Source: Fibrobacterota bacterium (GTDB lineage Bacteria; Fibrobacterota; Fibrobacteria; UBA11236). Taken from it: DNA of 64,000 nucleotides. Of this stretch, positions 1 through 7,689 are shown one piece after another. A program made the position numbers and the translations under genes. The notes beneath the pieces are model-generated. The model searched no databases and had not been told where the DNA came from. It saw only the letters and a list, made by a program, of their open reading frames with translations. Each line of letters opens with the position of its first letter. The first letter of the stretch is position 1. The stretch is from positions 1-64,000 of the forward strand of contig JAQBPN010000071.1 of the NCBI GenBank assembly GCA_028287505.1. Reading direction: 5' to 3'.

Positions 1-746
1 GCGTCCATAAGCTGATCATGCGGGTCCAAAGTTAAGTTTTTCTGGGTGATTTGCACGTCGAATCCCAACCCCGCCCGAACCGCTCGGTTGCCGGCGAGGT
101 ATCGGTCATAAAATCCCAAACCTTTGCCCAACCGCCCACCCCGGTTATCGAAGCAAAGCCCTGGAATCAGCACCAGATCGGGCTCCGGAGCCCCGTCCTT
201 CCTGAGTTCGGGCCTGGGCTCCAGGATTCCGAAGGCTCCTTCAGACACGTCCTTTTCCAGATCGGACACTTCCGCCATTCCCAGACCGGCGTCTTTGCCT
301 TCCCCCTTGACGACATAGGGCATCAACAGGGTTTTCCCGTCGCCGAGGATGCGTCTGAGGAGCGGCTCGGTATCCAATTCCTCCAAGGTCCCGGAAAAAC
401 AGGAAACCACCTTGGCGTTCTTGTAGCCGGGCCATTCGGCCACTTTCTCGACAATGGCCTTCGCCGCCTCCGCGCGATCTCCCGCGGGCAAGGCCTGGAT
501 CTGGCCTTTGGCCCAGACGCGCATGCCGGCCTTGTCGTTTTGCAGCTTCTCGCGCTTGTCGTTGGCTTCCGCTTCCAGGGTGATGGACTCAAGCTGGGAT
601 TTCACGTCCGACTGGATCTGGGAAACCTTGCGCTTGAGTTTTCCGAACTCGCGCATCACTTTGCCTAATTCTTTAGGCTTAACGAGTACGACAACGAGAG
701 CAACTACTACCCCCAGTTCGCCGATGCCTAATGAGTCGAAAATCAT
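1..746 (-). CDS. TatB-like segment fused to 5-formyltetrahydrofolate cyclo-ligase (3' end outside window)
   Basis: The frame is open from the ATG at 746 to the window edge, about 248 codons without a stop. Residues 1-45 look like a TatA/B family protein: a short N-terminus with a conserved Glu (GIGELG), one hydrophobic helix (VVVALVVVLV), a KPKELGK hinge and an amphipathic helix. After a charged linker, residues from about 65 match 5-formyltetrahydrofolate cyclo-ligase (MTHFS/YgfA): the LDTEPLLRRI motif, the nucleotide/substrate loop PGLCFDNRGGRLGKGLG with FYDRYL, and DPHDQLMD near the expected C-terminus. The cyclo-ligase converts 5-formyl-THF to 5,10-methenyl-THF using ATP and is normally a soluble protein of about 190 residues. 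The tatA and tatC genes lie upstream on the same strand, so the N-terminal part is most simply the TatB of this set. I see no good Shine-Dalgarno before the ATG. The fusion is seen directly in the sequence; that both halves are functional is inference. Confidence 0.85.
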   Translation of the reverse strand, partial: MIFDSLGIGELGVVVALVVVLVKPKELGKVMREFGKLKRKVSQIQSDVKSQLESITLEAEANDKREKLQNDKAGMRVWAKGQIQALPAGDRAEAAKAIVEKVAEWPGYKNAKVVSCFSGTLEELDTEPLLRRILGDGKTLLMPYVVKGEGKDAGLGMAEVSDLEKDVSEGAFGILEPRPELRKDGAPEPDLVLIPGLCFDNRGGRLGKGLGFYDRYLAGNRAVRAGLGFDVQITQKNLTLDPHDQLMD

Positions 747-828
747 GACAGTAGAGCTTGGAAGGGGGGGAAGAGATGTTGTAGTGGCAGGGGAGGGGGG
801 AGATGCCGGGGAGGTTGTAGAAGCGCTT

Positions 829-967
829 CGTCGGGCGTCGGGCGTCGGGCGTCGGGCGTTAAGATAAGAGTAGCAGTGGGCTGCGAAGGATGAGCCCCTG
901 CTCCTATTAAAAGCCAACCCTTCGGGTTTTGGCTTTTCGCCCGACGCCCGACGCCCGACGCCCGACG
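829..967. repeat. Nested palindromic element: 30-bp perfect arms of a tandem 7-mer enclosing two hairpins
   Basis: Positions 829-858 are four copies of the heptamer TCGGGCG preceded by CG, and 938-967 are its exact reverse complement. Between the arms lie two further hairpins. One is 872-882 with 893-902 (10 bp, one bulged T). The other is 909-920 with 924-937 (12 bp, two bulged T), which begins with AAAA and ends with TTTT and could act as a bidirectional terminator. The element fills most of the gap between tatC and the tatB-cyclo-ligase gene and codes for nothing evident. It could be a REP/BIME-like dispersed element or a transcript processing or termination structure. Confidence 0.85.
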
Positions 968-1014
968 ATTCAGTCGCATAAAGAGCCCAACTCTATTTCC
1001 AAAGCTCCATGCTC

Positions 1015-1752
1015 TCATACCGCCTCTTCCGCCTTCTCCACTTTCTTCTGCGCCAGCGCGCATATTCCTATCGACAAAATGTACAACACGCACAACGGCA
1101 CGGCCATCATCACCTGGGACACCGGATCCGGTCCGGGAGTGAGTATGGCGGCCACGGTGAAGATGATGATGATCGCGTATCGGAAGAACCGCCACATGCC
1201 TCCGGCCGTGATCAGGCCCATGCTGGCCATTACGTAGGCGGCCACGGGCAATTCGAAGATCACCCCGAAGGCGAGCATGAACTGGCTGATGAAGGAGGCG
1301 AAATCCCCCTGGCGCCAATTCTGGGTGATGGCGCCCTTGGTGTAGGTGGCCAGGAATGCGAGACCGGCGGGCAGCACGGCGAAATAGGCGAAGCAGGCGC
1401 CGACGGCGAACATGATGATGGAAGAGAAGAAGGCGATGCCGAAGACGCGCTTTTCCTTGGCGAAGAGGCCGGGGGCCAGGAAGCGCCAGACGTTCCACAT
1501 GATCCAGGGGAAGGAGATGATGACCCCGGAGATCAGGGACATCTTGAAACTGGTCATCAGGGTTTCCATCGGCGAGGTGGCGATGAGGTCCACCTTGAGA
1601 TGCTGTTTTGTGAGAGGGTAGGCGATGACGGCCCAGATTTTTTCCCAGAAGCCGTAGGCGACCGAGGAAGCGACCACGACGCCCAGCAGGATGCGGATCA
1701 GGCGGGAGCGGAGTTCTGAGATGTGGTCCCAGAAGGTGAGTTGGGAGTCCAA
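1015..1752 (-). CDS. tatC: Sec-independent protein translocase TatC
   Basis: TatC is the six-helix inner-membrane receptor of the twin-arginine pathway. It binds the signal peptide of folded substrates and recruits TatA. The 245-residue product has the family N-terminus (TFWDHISELRSRLIR), followed by several hydrophobic segments, the cytoplasmic APGLFAKEKR region typical of TatC, and a charged C-terminal tail. The length is normal for the family. The start is a TTG at 1752; I see no strong ribosome binding site, so it is tentative. It lies 69 nt downstream of tatA and upstream of the tatB-cyclo-ligase fusion, an apparent tatA-tatC-tatB order. Confidence 0.93.
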   Translation of the reverse strand: MDSQLTFWDHISELRSRLIRILLGVVVASSVAYGFWEKIWAVIAYPLTKQHLKVDLIATSPMETLMTSFKMSLISGVIISFPWIMWNVWRFLAPGLFAKEKRVFGIAFFSSIIMFAVGACFAYFAVLPAGLAFLATYTKGAITQNWRQGDFASFISQFMLAFGVIFELPVAAYVMASMGLITAGGMWRFFRYAIIIIFTVAAILTPGPDPVSQVMMAVPLCVLYILSIGICALAQKKVEKAEEAV

Positions 1753-1821
1753 TGCAGTCGCGAAGAGGAGGGAGGGAGAGGATGGGACCGGCGCCGGGCA
1801 AACCCGCCGCGCCGGAACTGC

Positions 1822-2028
1822 TCAGGACTTAGGGGTTTCCTTGGAGTCCGGATTGGCGATGGTCTTGGCGTTTTCGTCCGCCTCGTCCTTGCCGGCCATG
1901 GAGGACTTGAAGTCCCTGATGCCTTTACCCAGGCCTTTGGCGATTTCCGGGATCTTCTTTCCGCCGAAAAGCAGAATGACGATCAGCAGGATGATGATGA
2001 GTTCCGTGGGTCCAAGGTTTCCGAACAT
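1822..2028 (-). CDS. tatA: Twin-arginine translocase subunit TatA
   Basis: Small 68-residue pore-forming subunit of the Tat translocon. The N-terminus MFGNLGPTELI is followed by one hydrophobic helix, the FGGKKIPEIAKGLGKGI hinge and amphipathic helix typical of TatA, then a charged disordered tail. The start at 2028 is preceded on the minus strand by AGGAGG at ideal spacing. An in-frame upstream start 12 codons earlier would bury this ribosome binding site inside the gene. It is the first gene of the Tat locus, and a separate promoter probably lies in 2035-2185. Confidence 0.93.
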   Translation of the reverse strand: MFGNLGPTELIIILLIVILLFGGKKIPEIAKGLGKGIRDFKSSMAGKDEADENAKTIANPDSKETPKS

Positions 2029-2185
2029 TCCTACCTCCTGGCGTGAGTGAGACAAGTATAGCAAAAACCGGGCAAATCCGCTTGCCCCGCTTGCCGGCCG
2101 GCGCTAGTCGGGCCTGATTGCGGCTCAATCCGGTCCAATGGCGCGGCGATTCGAATTGAATCAGCGCAAGAAGCGCTGGATGGGT

Positions 2186-3349
2186 TCAGGAGTTTGATGC
2201 GGGCGGCGCCGCTTCTTTCGGTTTGAGCCAGGCGTCCAGAAGCAATTCTTCCTGCCATTTCATCCACTTGGCGGCGGCCATCATTTTCGGGCGCGAGTTG
2301 GCTCCCGTCAGCGCCACCGCGGTCAGGGTGGATTTGGTGGCGAGCAGGGAGGGGTCCATCTTCAGATCTTCGGCGATTTTGTCGCGGACGGTTTTCAAAT
2401 GGTTCAACACGGTGGAACTGGGGCTGGGAGCGATTTTCCTGGGCGTCCGCATGGGTTGCGGCCAGGCGCCCTCGGGAAGATCCAGGGCTTCCTGGAACGC
2501 ATCCAGAAAGCCCGTTTTGATTTTCGGATTGAGACGCGAAGGCAGGGACGGCACCTGTTCCGGTTCGCCTTCCTGGGGAACGGCCATGGAAAATCGCAGC
2601 AGGATGTCCGAAGGCATCACTTTGTAGCTGGGCAAGTCCAAATCCTTGGCGGTTTGATCCCGGAACTTCCACAGCGCTTGCAGGGCGGCCAATTGCCGCG
2701 GATAAAGCCGGGAAGAGCCGTCGATGCGCCAGGTGTTTTCCAGGTCCACTTCCTTGGATTTGGCGGTGGCTTTCACCAGTTCCCGGCAACACTCTTCGTG
2801 CCACTCCAGGCGCTGCTTCGCTTCCAGTTCCTGGGTCAGGGATTCGTAGAGACCCGGCAGGAAAAAAGTATCCTGGGCGCCGTATTGCAGCATCAAGGGG
2901 GGGAGGGGACGCAGGGACCAATCGGCCTTCTGCTGATCCTTCTTCAAGGTCACCCCGAAATACGCGTGCACCAGGGCGGCGAGACCGAATGCGGGCTTGC
3001 CGAGCAATTGGGCGGCCAGCATGGTGTCGTAGACCTGGTGGGGACGGAATCCGGAGGACTGGTAGAGCATGCGCAGATCGTAATCGGCGCCGTGGAGTAC
3101 CAGGACCTTCTTGGCCAGTTTCTTCAGAAAGCCGTCGAGGGAAATTTCGCTGAGGGGATCGACCAGATAGCAATGGTCGCCGACCAGGATTTGGATCAGA
3201 CAAATCTTGGCATAGTAATGGTGCATGCTGTCCGCTTCCAGATCCAGAAACACGGTATCTACCGAGTCCATGGCCTTGAGCAGCTTCTCCATACCGGAGG
3301 GGCTGTCGACATAGTCGATCGGAAAGGTCGGTTGGGAAGGTTGAATCAT
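2186..3349 (-). CDS. rnd: Ribonuclease D
   Basis: 3'-5' exoribonuclease involved in trimming tRNA and other stable RNA precursors. The N-terminal DEDDy nuclease domain (about residues 1-190) has motif I DLEAD (DxE), motif II HGADYDLRML and motif III YGAQDTFF, with the Tyr and Asp expected for DEDDy enzymes. The second half contains one or two HRDC-like helical regions, for example RLYPRQLAALQALWKFRD. The ATG at 3349 is used; an in-frame TTG lies two codons upstream, and no clear Shine-Dalgarno distinguishes them. It is monocistronic: a terminator separates it from the upstream minus-strand gene and a TATAAT box lies about 40 nt before the start. Confidence 0.9.
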   Translation of the reverse strand: MIQPSQPTFPIDYVDSPSGMEKLLKAMDSVDTVFLDLEADSMHHYYAKICLIQILVGDHCYLVDPLSEISLDGFLKKLAKKVLVLHGADYDLRMLYQSSGFRPHQVYDTMLAAQLLGKPAFGLAALVHAYFGVTLKKDQQKADWSLRPLPPLMLQYGAQDTFFLPGLYESLTQELEAKQRLEWHEECCRELVKATAKSKEVDLENTWRIDGSSRLYPRQLAALQALWKFRDQTAKDLDLPSYKVMPSDILLRFSMAVPQEGEPEQVPSLPSRLNPKIKTGFLDAFQEALDLPEGAWPQPMRTPRKIAPSPSSTVLNHLKTVRDKIAEDLKMDPSLLATKSTLTAVALTGANSRPKMMAAAKWMKWQEELLLDAWLKPKEAAPPASNS

Positions 3350-3390
3350 ATTCAAATAGGGAAGTTCATCATCAGAATGTGTTTATCTCT

Positions 3391-3396
3391 ATTATA
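3391..3396 (-). promoter_or_regulatory. Putative -10 box (TATAAT) of the rnd promoter
   Basis: A consensus TATAAT on the minus strand sits about 40 nt upstream of the RNase D start, in an AT-rich patch just after the terminator of the preceding gene. No convincing -35 box is found at 16-18 bp; the nearest TTGAAA is only 12 bp away. The call therefore rests on the -10 match and position alone. Confidence 0.4.
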
Positions 3397-3422
3397 TAAC
3401 GCTTTGTGTTTCAAAGGGTTAA

Positions 3423-3456
3423 GAAAAAAGAAAAAGGCCCCCGCACCACGGGCGCC
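3423..3456 (-). terminator. Rho-independent terminator of the 3532-4110 gene
   Basis: On the minus strand a GC-rich hairpin (arms 3436-3443 and 3449-3456, one mismatch, six-base loop) is followed by a T-rich run with two blocks of T. It lies 76 nt past the stop of the secreted protein gene and before the rnd promoter box. Confidence 0.75.
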
Positions 3457-3531
3457 TCTGGTTCCAAAAGTACAAAAATTCAATTTTGAAGAGGGACTTT
3501 TCTCCGGGTACCCATTAAAAGGGTTTCCCGG

Positions 3532-4110
3532 CTACTTCTGGCGCAGATACCCGAAGCTGAGAAGAACGTTGGAAACGGCCCCCTCCCGGGGTGCAACGTC
3601 TCCTTGCGCGCCTGCCCGCATGCCGTCCGGGAAGGGAATGACCTTCCCTTTCAGGACGTAGACGCCGGTTCCCGCCTTGGTCCGGTCCTTGGTCATGGGA
3701 AGCCACCGGAACCGTAAAGTCTTGTAACCGGTGGCATCCGGCTGCAGTTTGAGGATCATTTCCGGCGTGATCTCCCCGGAGGTCTTGGAAACGAATTGAC
3801 CCAGATTGTCGAACACCTGGAAGTTGTAGCGGAACCCGTATTTGCTCCGCACCGCCCATTCCGGATAGAGTTTGCTCTGCAGGAAGACGTTTTCGGTTCC
3901 GGACTTGCAATCGAGGCAGATTGACGCGCTCTTCGTCTGATTCCCCACCACGGCGAAGGGATTGGCGAAAACCGGCTCCGGGTAGGTCTCGGAAAGTCCG
4001 TTCCGCTCCAGGACCAGGGGGTTGACGAGCGTGATGAATTCCGAATCCGGTTGGCTGCGGGCCAGGACGACGCCTGCCACGAGCAAGAGAGCCGCAACAT
4101 TGCGGACCAT
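3532..4110 (-). CDS. Secreted protein consisting of a lineage-type C-terminal module
   Basis: 192 residues with an N-terminal signal peptide (hydrophobic AALLLVAGVVLA). No named family is recognised. About residues 60-192 align by eye with the last 145 residues of the large secreted protein at 31599-34085. Shared landmarks in order are CLDC, a block like FDNLGQFV, GEITPEM (GEVTEEM in the other), DATGYKT (DAQGYKT), WLP (WYP), GVYVLKG (GAYVVKG) and the terminal FGYLR (FGYVR). The W...G(V/A)Y part resembles a FlgD-type Ig-like fold found at the ends of secreted proteins. This gene may therefore be a free-standing copy of a module usually appended to larger surface proteins. Two cysteines in CLDC could form a disulphide. 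Role unknown; export is likely. Confidence 0.75.
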   Translation of the reverse strand: MVRNVAALLLVAGVVLARSQPDSEFITLVNPLVLERNGLSETYPEPVFANPFAVVGNQTKSASICLDCKSGTENVFLQSKLYPEWAVRSKYGFRYNFQVFDNLGQFVSKTSGEITPEMILKLQPDATGYKTLRFRWLPMTKDRTKAGTGVYVLKGKVIPFPDGMRAGAQGDVAPREGAVSNVLLSFGYLRQK

Positions 4111-4301
4111 AAAGACTCCTGGTTTCCCTGAAAAACGCCGGAACCGACTGACTGGACGGGTGTGGTTCCTTGCCTAAGATATCAACTTCGAAAGGGATTC
4201 GATGGGCGATTCTAAGCTAAATTTGGGAAGGATTCTAGATTCATATGTACGCGGGACCCCCGCGTCCGCCCCGGGAAAACCGGTCTGAAAGGGATTTGAC
4301 G

Positions 4302-5297
4302 ATGGCATTGCGGGCTTTGACGGGCATCAAACCTACTGGCGAACCCCATGTCGGGAACTGGCTGGGAGCCATCAGGCCCGCCCTGGAACTGGCATCGTCC
4401 TACGATACCTTCTATTTCATCGCCGACTACCATGCGCTGAACAGCATCTACGACGCGGATGCGCTGCGGAAGAATACCCTTTCCATCGCGGCCACCTATC
4501 TCGCCTTCGGGCTGGATCCCGGCCGTTCCATCTTCTACCGCCAAAGTGAAATCCCCGAGGTGTTCGAACTGGCGTGGATCCTGGCCTGCTTCACCCCCAA
4601 GGGCCTGATGAACCGGGCCCATTCCTATAAGGATTCCGTAGCCAAGAACGTGGAAGCGGGCAGGGACCCGGACCAGAACATCAACATGGGGCTGTACTCG
4701 TATCCCGTGCTGATGGCGGCGGACATTCTCATCTTCTCCGCCAACCTGGTTCCGGTGGGCGCGGATCAGAAACAGCATGTGGAAATCGCCCGGGACATCG
4801 CCGAGCGCATCAACCACAATTACAAGACCGCTCTATTCGTCCTGCCCGAGCCCAAGATAGACGACCACGTGAAAACGATCGTCGGCCTGGACGGCCGCAA
4901 GATGAGCAAGAGTTACGACAATACCATTCCGCTTTTCCTGGAAGAGAAGCCCCTGCTCAAGCGCATCAACCAGATCGTGACCAACTCGCAGGCTCCCGAG
5001 GAACCCAAGGACCCGGAGCAGAGTTCCATTTTCAATCTGCACAAGCTGCTGCTGTCCGGGCCGGAAGAGGAAGCCCTCCGGAGCCGCTATCGGGCCGGAG
5101 GCCTGGGCTGGGGCCATGCCAAGAAGGATTATTTCGAAGCCTTGAACGCAAGGCTGCAGGGGCCGAGGAAGGAATATCAACGCTTGATGTCCGACCCGGC
5201 CGCCTTGGAGGCCATTCTGGCGCAAGGCCGGGACAAGGCGCGCGCCAAGGCATCCGTTTTTCTGGACACGGTGCGGAGCACCATAGGCATTCGTTAG
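4302..5297 (+). CDS. trpS: Tryptophan--tRNA ligase
   Basis: Class I aminoacyl-tRNA synthetase that charges tRNA-Trp. The 331-residue product has the family length. The HIGH-type signature appears as PHVGNW (residues 15-20) and the KMSKS loop is intact (residues 200-204), both in the Rossmann catalytic domain. The segment ADYHALNSIYDADALR and the helical C-terminal part are typical of TrpS. The start at 4302 is chosen because the conserved MALRALTGIKPTGEPH begins there and GAAAGGGA precedes it; an upstream in-frame ATG at 4245 would add a non-conserved Pro/Arg-rich stretch. Confidence 0.96.
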   Translation: MALRALTGIKPTGEPHVGNWLGAIRPALELASSYDTFYFIADYHALNSIYDADALRKNTLSIAATYLAFGLDPGRSIFYRQSEIPEVFELAWILACFTPKGLMNRAHSYKDSVAKNVEAGRDPDQNINMGLYSYPVLMAADILIFSANLVPVGADQKQHVEIARDIAERINHNYKTALFVLPEPKIDDHVKTIVGLDGRKMSKSYDNTIPLFLEEKPLLKRINQIVTNSQAPEEPKDPEQSSIFNLHKLLLSGPEEEALRSRYRAGGLGWGHAKKDYFEALNARLQGPRKEYQRLMSDPAALEAILAQGRDKARAKASVFLDTVRSTIGIR

Positions 5298-5353
5298 GCT
5301 GATCGACGCCGGGCCTCCGACAGGCGGCCGGGCATCCCACTAAGGAGGACATC

Positions 5354-5968
5354 ATGAGCTTTACTTTGGAAACCGGGGCCACGGCCCCCGAATTCGATCT
5401 CCCCGGCAGCAACGGCCGGGACGTCAGGTTCGCCGACGTGCGCGGAGCCAACGGCACCCTGATATTCTTCACCTGCAACCATTGCCCGTACGTGGTGGGC
5501 AGCGAAGCCCGCATGAAGGCGCTGTTCGAGCGCTGCCAGAGCCTGGGCATCACCATGACCGCCATCCATTCCAACGAGACCAAGGATCATCCCGAGGACG
5601 ATTTCCCCGCCGTGATCGCCCGCGCCCGGGAAATGGATTTCAAATGGCTCTCCCTTAAGGACGACAAGCAACTCATCGCCCGGGAATACGGCGCCGAGCG
5701 CACGCCCCATTACTTTCTGTTCGACAAGGAAGACAAGCTGGTCTATTCCGGGCGCATGGACAACAGCCCCCGGGACGCCTCCAAGGCGAATTCCGACGAG
5801 CTGGAGGACGCCATCGCGGACATGCGCGGCGGCCGTCCCGCCAAGGTGCCGCGCACGGACGCCATCGGGTGCAATATCAAGTGGTGGGACCGGGAAAAGC
5901 ATTGGATGCCCAAGGACGCCTGCGACCTGGACTACCTGAACCTGAGGGAATCGACCAGCCCGGCCTAG
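5354..5968 (+). CDS. Thioredoxin-like (AhpC/TSA-fold) redox protein
   Basis: 204-residue cytoplasmic protein of the redoxin/thioredoxin superfamily. The N-terminal APEFDLPGSNGRDV segment is the usual AhpC/TSA entry motif. CNHCPYV at residues 41-47 is the redox centre, a CxxC with an Asn-His core as in the uncharacterised thioredoxin family proteins of many bacteria. The TPHYFLFD strand supplies the conserved cis-Pro region. There is no signal peptide. It starts after a consensus AAGGAGG 8 nt before the ATG and lies 56 nt after trpS. Its substrate is not predictable from the sequence. Confidence 0.85.
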   Translation: MSFTLETGATAPEFDLPGSNGRDVRFADVRGANGTLIFFTCNHCPYVVGSEARMKALFERCQSLGITMTAIHSNETKDHPEDDFPAVIARAREMDFKWLSLKDDKQLIAREYGAERTPHYFLFDKEDKLVYSGRMDNSPRDASKANSDELEDAIADMRGGRPAKVPRTDAIGCNIKWWDREKHWMPKDACDLDYLNLRESTSPA

Positions 5969-5992
5969 GGCGGCCGGAACGGTTCATGGCGC

Positions 5993-7219
5993 ATGGCTGA
6001 AGGCTCCCGCTCCTATCGCATCCGCCAGGAAGCGAATCCGGACAACCGCTTCGACTCCGTCAAAGTGGAGTGGGAGGACGGCGTGGAGCTGCCCCAGACC
6101 CTGCGCATCCACAAGGAGTCGGCGCGCAGCATCCTTTCCGAAAATTCGAGTCCGGACATTCCCTTCCGCTACAGCGTCAACCCTTACCGGGGTTGCGCCC
6201 ACGCCTGCGCCTATTGCTACGCCCGGCCCACCCACGAATACCTGGGCCTGGGGGCCGGCACGGATTTCGAAACCCAGATTTACGCCAAGACCAACGCCGC
6301 AGAATTGCTGCGTAAAAAACTGGCTTCCAAATCCTGGCGCCGCGAACCGATCACGTTCTCCGGCGTCACCGATTGCTATCAACCCGCGGAAAGCCAACTG
6401 AGGCTGACGCGGGCCTGCCTGGAAGCGTGCCTGGAGTTCCGCAATCCGGTTTCCGTCATCACCAAATCCACCCTGGTCCTGCGGGATCTGGACGTGCTGA
6501 CGGCTTTGGACCGCGAAGCCGGCGCGGGGGTGGTTATTTCCATTCCCTTCGCCGACGAGAAGACCGCGCGCTTGATTGAGCCGTTCGCGGCGCCGCCGGA
6601 ACTCCGTTTCCGGGCCCTGGAAAAACTGAGCCGCGCGGGTTTGCGCACGGGAATCTCCCTGGGCCCCGTGATCCCGGGATTGAACGACAGCGACATTCCG
6701 TCCTTGCTGGCGCGGGCCAAGGAATGCGGGGCGACTTTCGCCTTTTACGTGATGTTGCGGTTGCCGGGCACGGTGCGCGAGGTGTTCCTGGAACGCGTGA
6801 AAAAGCATCTCCCGGAGAAAGCCGGAAAAATCGAGCATCATATCCGCCAAGTGCGGGGCGGAGATCTTTACAACCCCGATTTCGCGAACCGCATGTCCGG
6901 GACCGGAACCATGGCGGATATGGTGGACAAGCTGTTCCATATCCATGCGCGCAAACTTGGCCTGGACACCGGGGAACGGATGGGGGAGCTGGAAGCCCGC
7001 AGCGCCGGTGAAGGAACGTTCACGGGAAGCGGCGCCGGTAGAGGCGGGAAAGAGGTGGCACCGGCGATGCCCGCCGGAAACGGGTATGCCATGGGAGCGG
7101 AGTGGGTTCAGGCCAAGGACACGGCCGCTGATCCGGTAAAGACCCCCGCCACCGGGATTGCCAAATCCAGGTCCAAGACGGATCCGGGTCAACTGGATCT
7201 CTTCGCCGCGCGTCCATGA
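5993..7219 (+). CDS. Radical SAM protein of the PA0069/SplB-related group
   Basis: 408-residue radical SAM enzyme. The cluster-binding motif CxxxCxxC is at residues 68-75 (GCAHACAYCYARP), the arrangement of the spore-photoproduct-lyase-related COG1533 group. The upstream SVNPYRGC and downstream TKSTLVLRDLDVL segments match the PA0069 subfamily. The C-terminal 80 residues are low-complexity (Gly, Ala, Lys, Pro) and end with the LDLF motif seen in several DNA-associated proteins. The COG1533 family includes a DNA repair enzyme, but most members, including this subfamily, have no proven substrate. The stop overlaps the next gene by 4 nt (ATGA). Confidence 0.87.
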   Translation: MAEGSRSYRIRQEANPDNRFDSVKVEWEDGVELPQTLRIHKESARSILSENSSPDIPFRYSVNPYRGCAHACAYCYARPTHEYLGLGAGTDFETQIYAKTNAAELLRKKLASKSWRREPITFSGVTDCYQPAESQLRLTRACLEACLEFRNPVSVITKSTLVLRDLDVLTALDREAGAGVVISIPFADEKTARLIEPFAAPPELRFRALEKLSRAGLRTGISLGPVIPGLNDSDIPSLLARAKECGATFAFYVMLRLPGTVREVFLERVKKHLPEKAGKIEHHIRQVRGGDLYNPDFANRMSGTGTMADMVDKLFHIHARKLGLDTGERMGELEARSAGEGTFTGSGAGRGGKEVAPAMPAGNGYAMGAEWVQAKDTAADPVKTPATGIAKSRSKTDPGQLDLFAARP

Positions 7220-7674
7220 GGCCCAAGCAAAAAGAGTTGAACGAGTTTCTCCTGGACTTCATTGAGTTCCTGGGAAAGCATTTCACCTCCTGTTTCGACA
7301 AAACGAAAATCGCGGGCGGCAACGAAGGCCTTTCCGTGACCATCCGGAACGGAAAATCGGATTCCGGATTGGAAATCGATACCGACCGCGCCCGGGTGAC
7401 TTTTCGGATCGCCGGCGTACCCCGGAACTTCGATAAGGACGCGGATAAGAACAGTCTGTTCTCCCAGGTCATGGCGGATCTGGTGTGCATTTTTGAAAAC
7501 CGCCTGTATCCGGTTATCGGGTATAAAGAGGACAAGTTTCTCGCCGGCGCATTTTACCGGGACGTGGCGGAAGAGGAAGCCCTCGCAGATTTCAAAACGC
7601 TCCACCCGGAGTGCGACAAGGTCGTAGTCAAGAAATGGACGGAAAAGGAAACCGGCCCCGGCGCCCCTTTTTGA
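7216..7674 (+). CDS. Hypothetical cytoplasmic protein
   Basis: 152 residues, no signal peptide or membrane segment, no family recognised. It is translationally coupled to the radical SAM gene through an ATGA overlap, which is the main support for it being real. The composition is mixed alpha/beta, charged, with no repeated or metal-binding motif. A functional partnership with the radical SAM protein is possible but only inferred from the overlap. Confidence 0.7.
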   Translation: MRPKQKELNEFLLDFIEFLGKHFTSCFDKTKIAGGNEGLSVTIRNGKSDSGLEIDTDRARVTFRIAGVPRNFDKDADKNSLFSQVMADLVCIFENRLYPVIGYKEDKFLAGAFYRDVAEEEALADFKTLHPECDKVVVKKWTEKETGPGAPF

Positions 7675-7689
7675 TCGAGTCCTGAATCC

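Noticed and set aside
829-967. CRISPR array
   Set aside because: The repeat unit is only 7 bp, contiguous without spacers, and forms one palindrome.
2399-3661. Long plus-strand open frame antisense to rnd
   Set aside because: Composition and lack of motifs fit an antisense shadow of a GC-rich gene; the minus-strand frame has intact DEDDy motifs.
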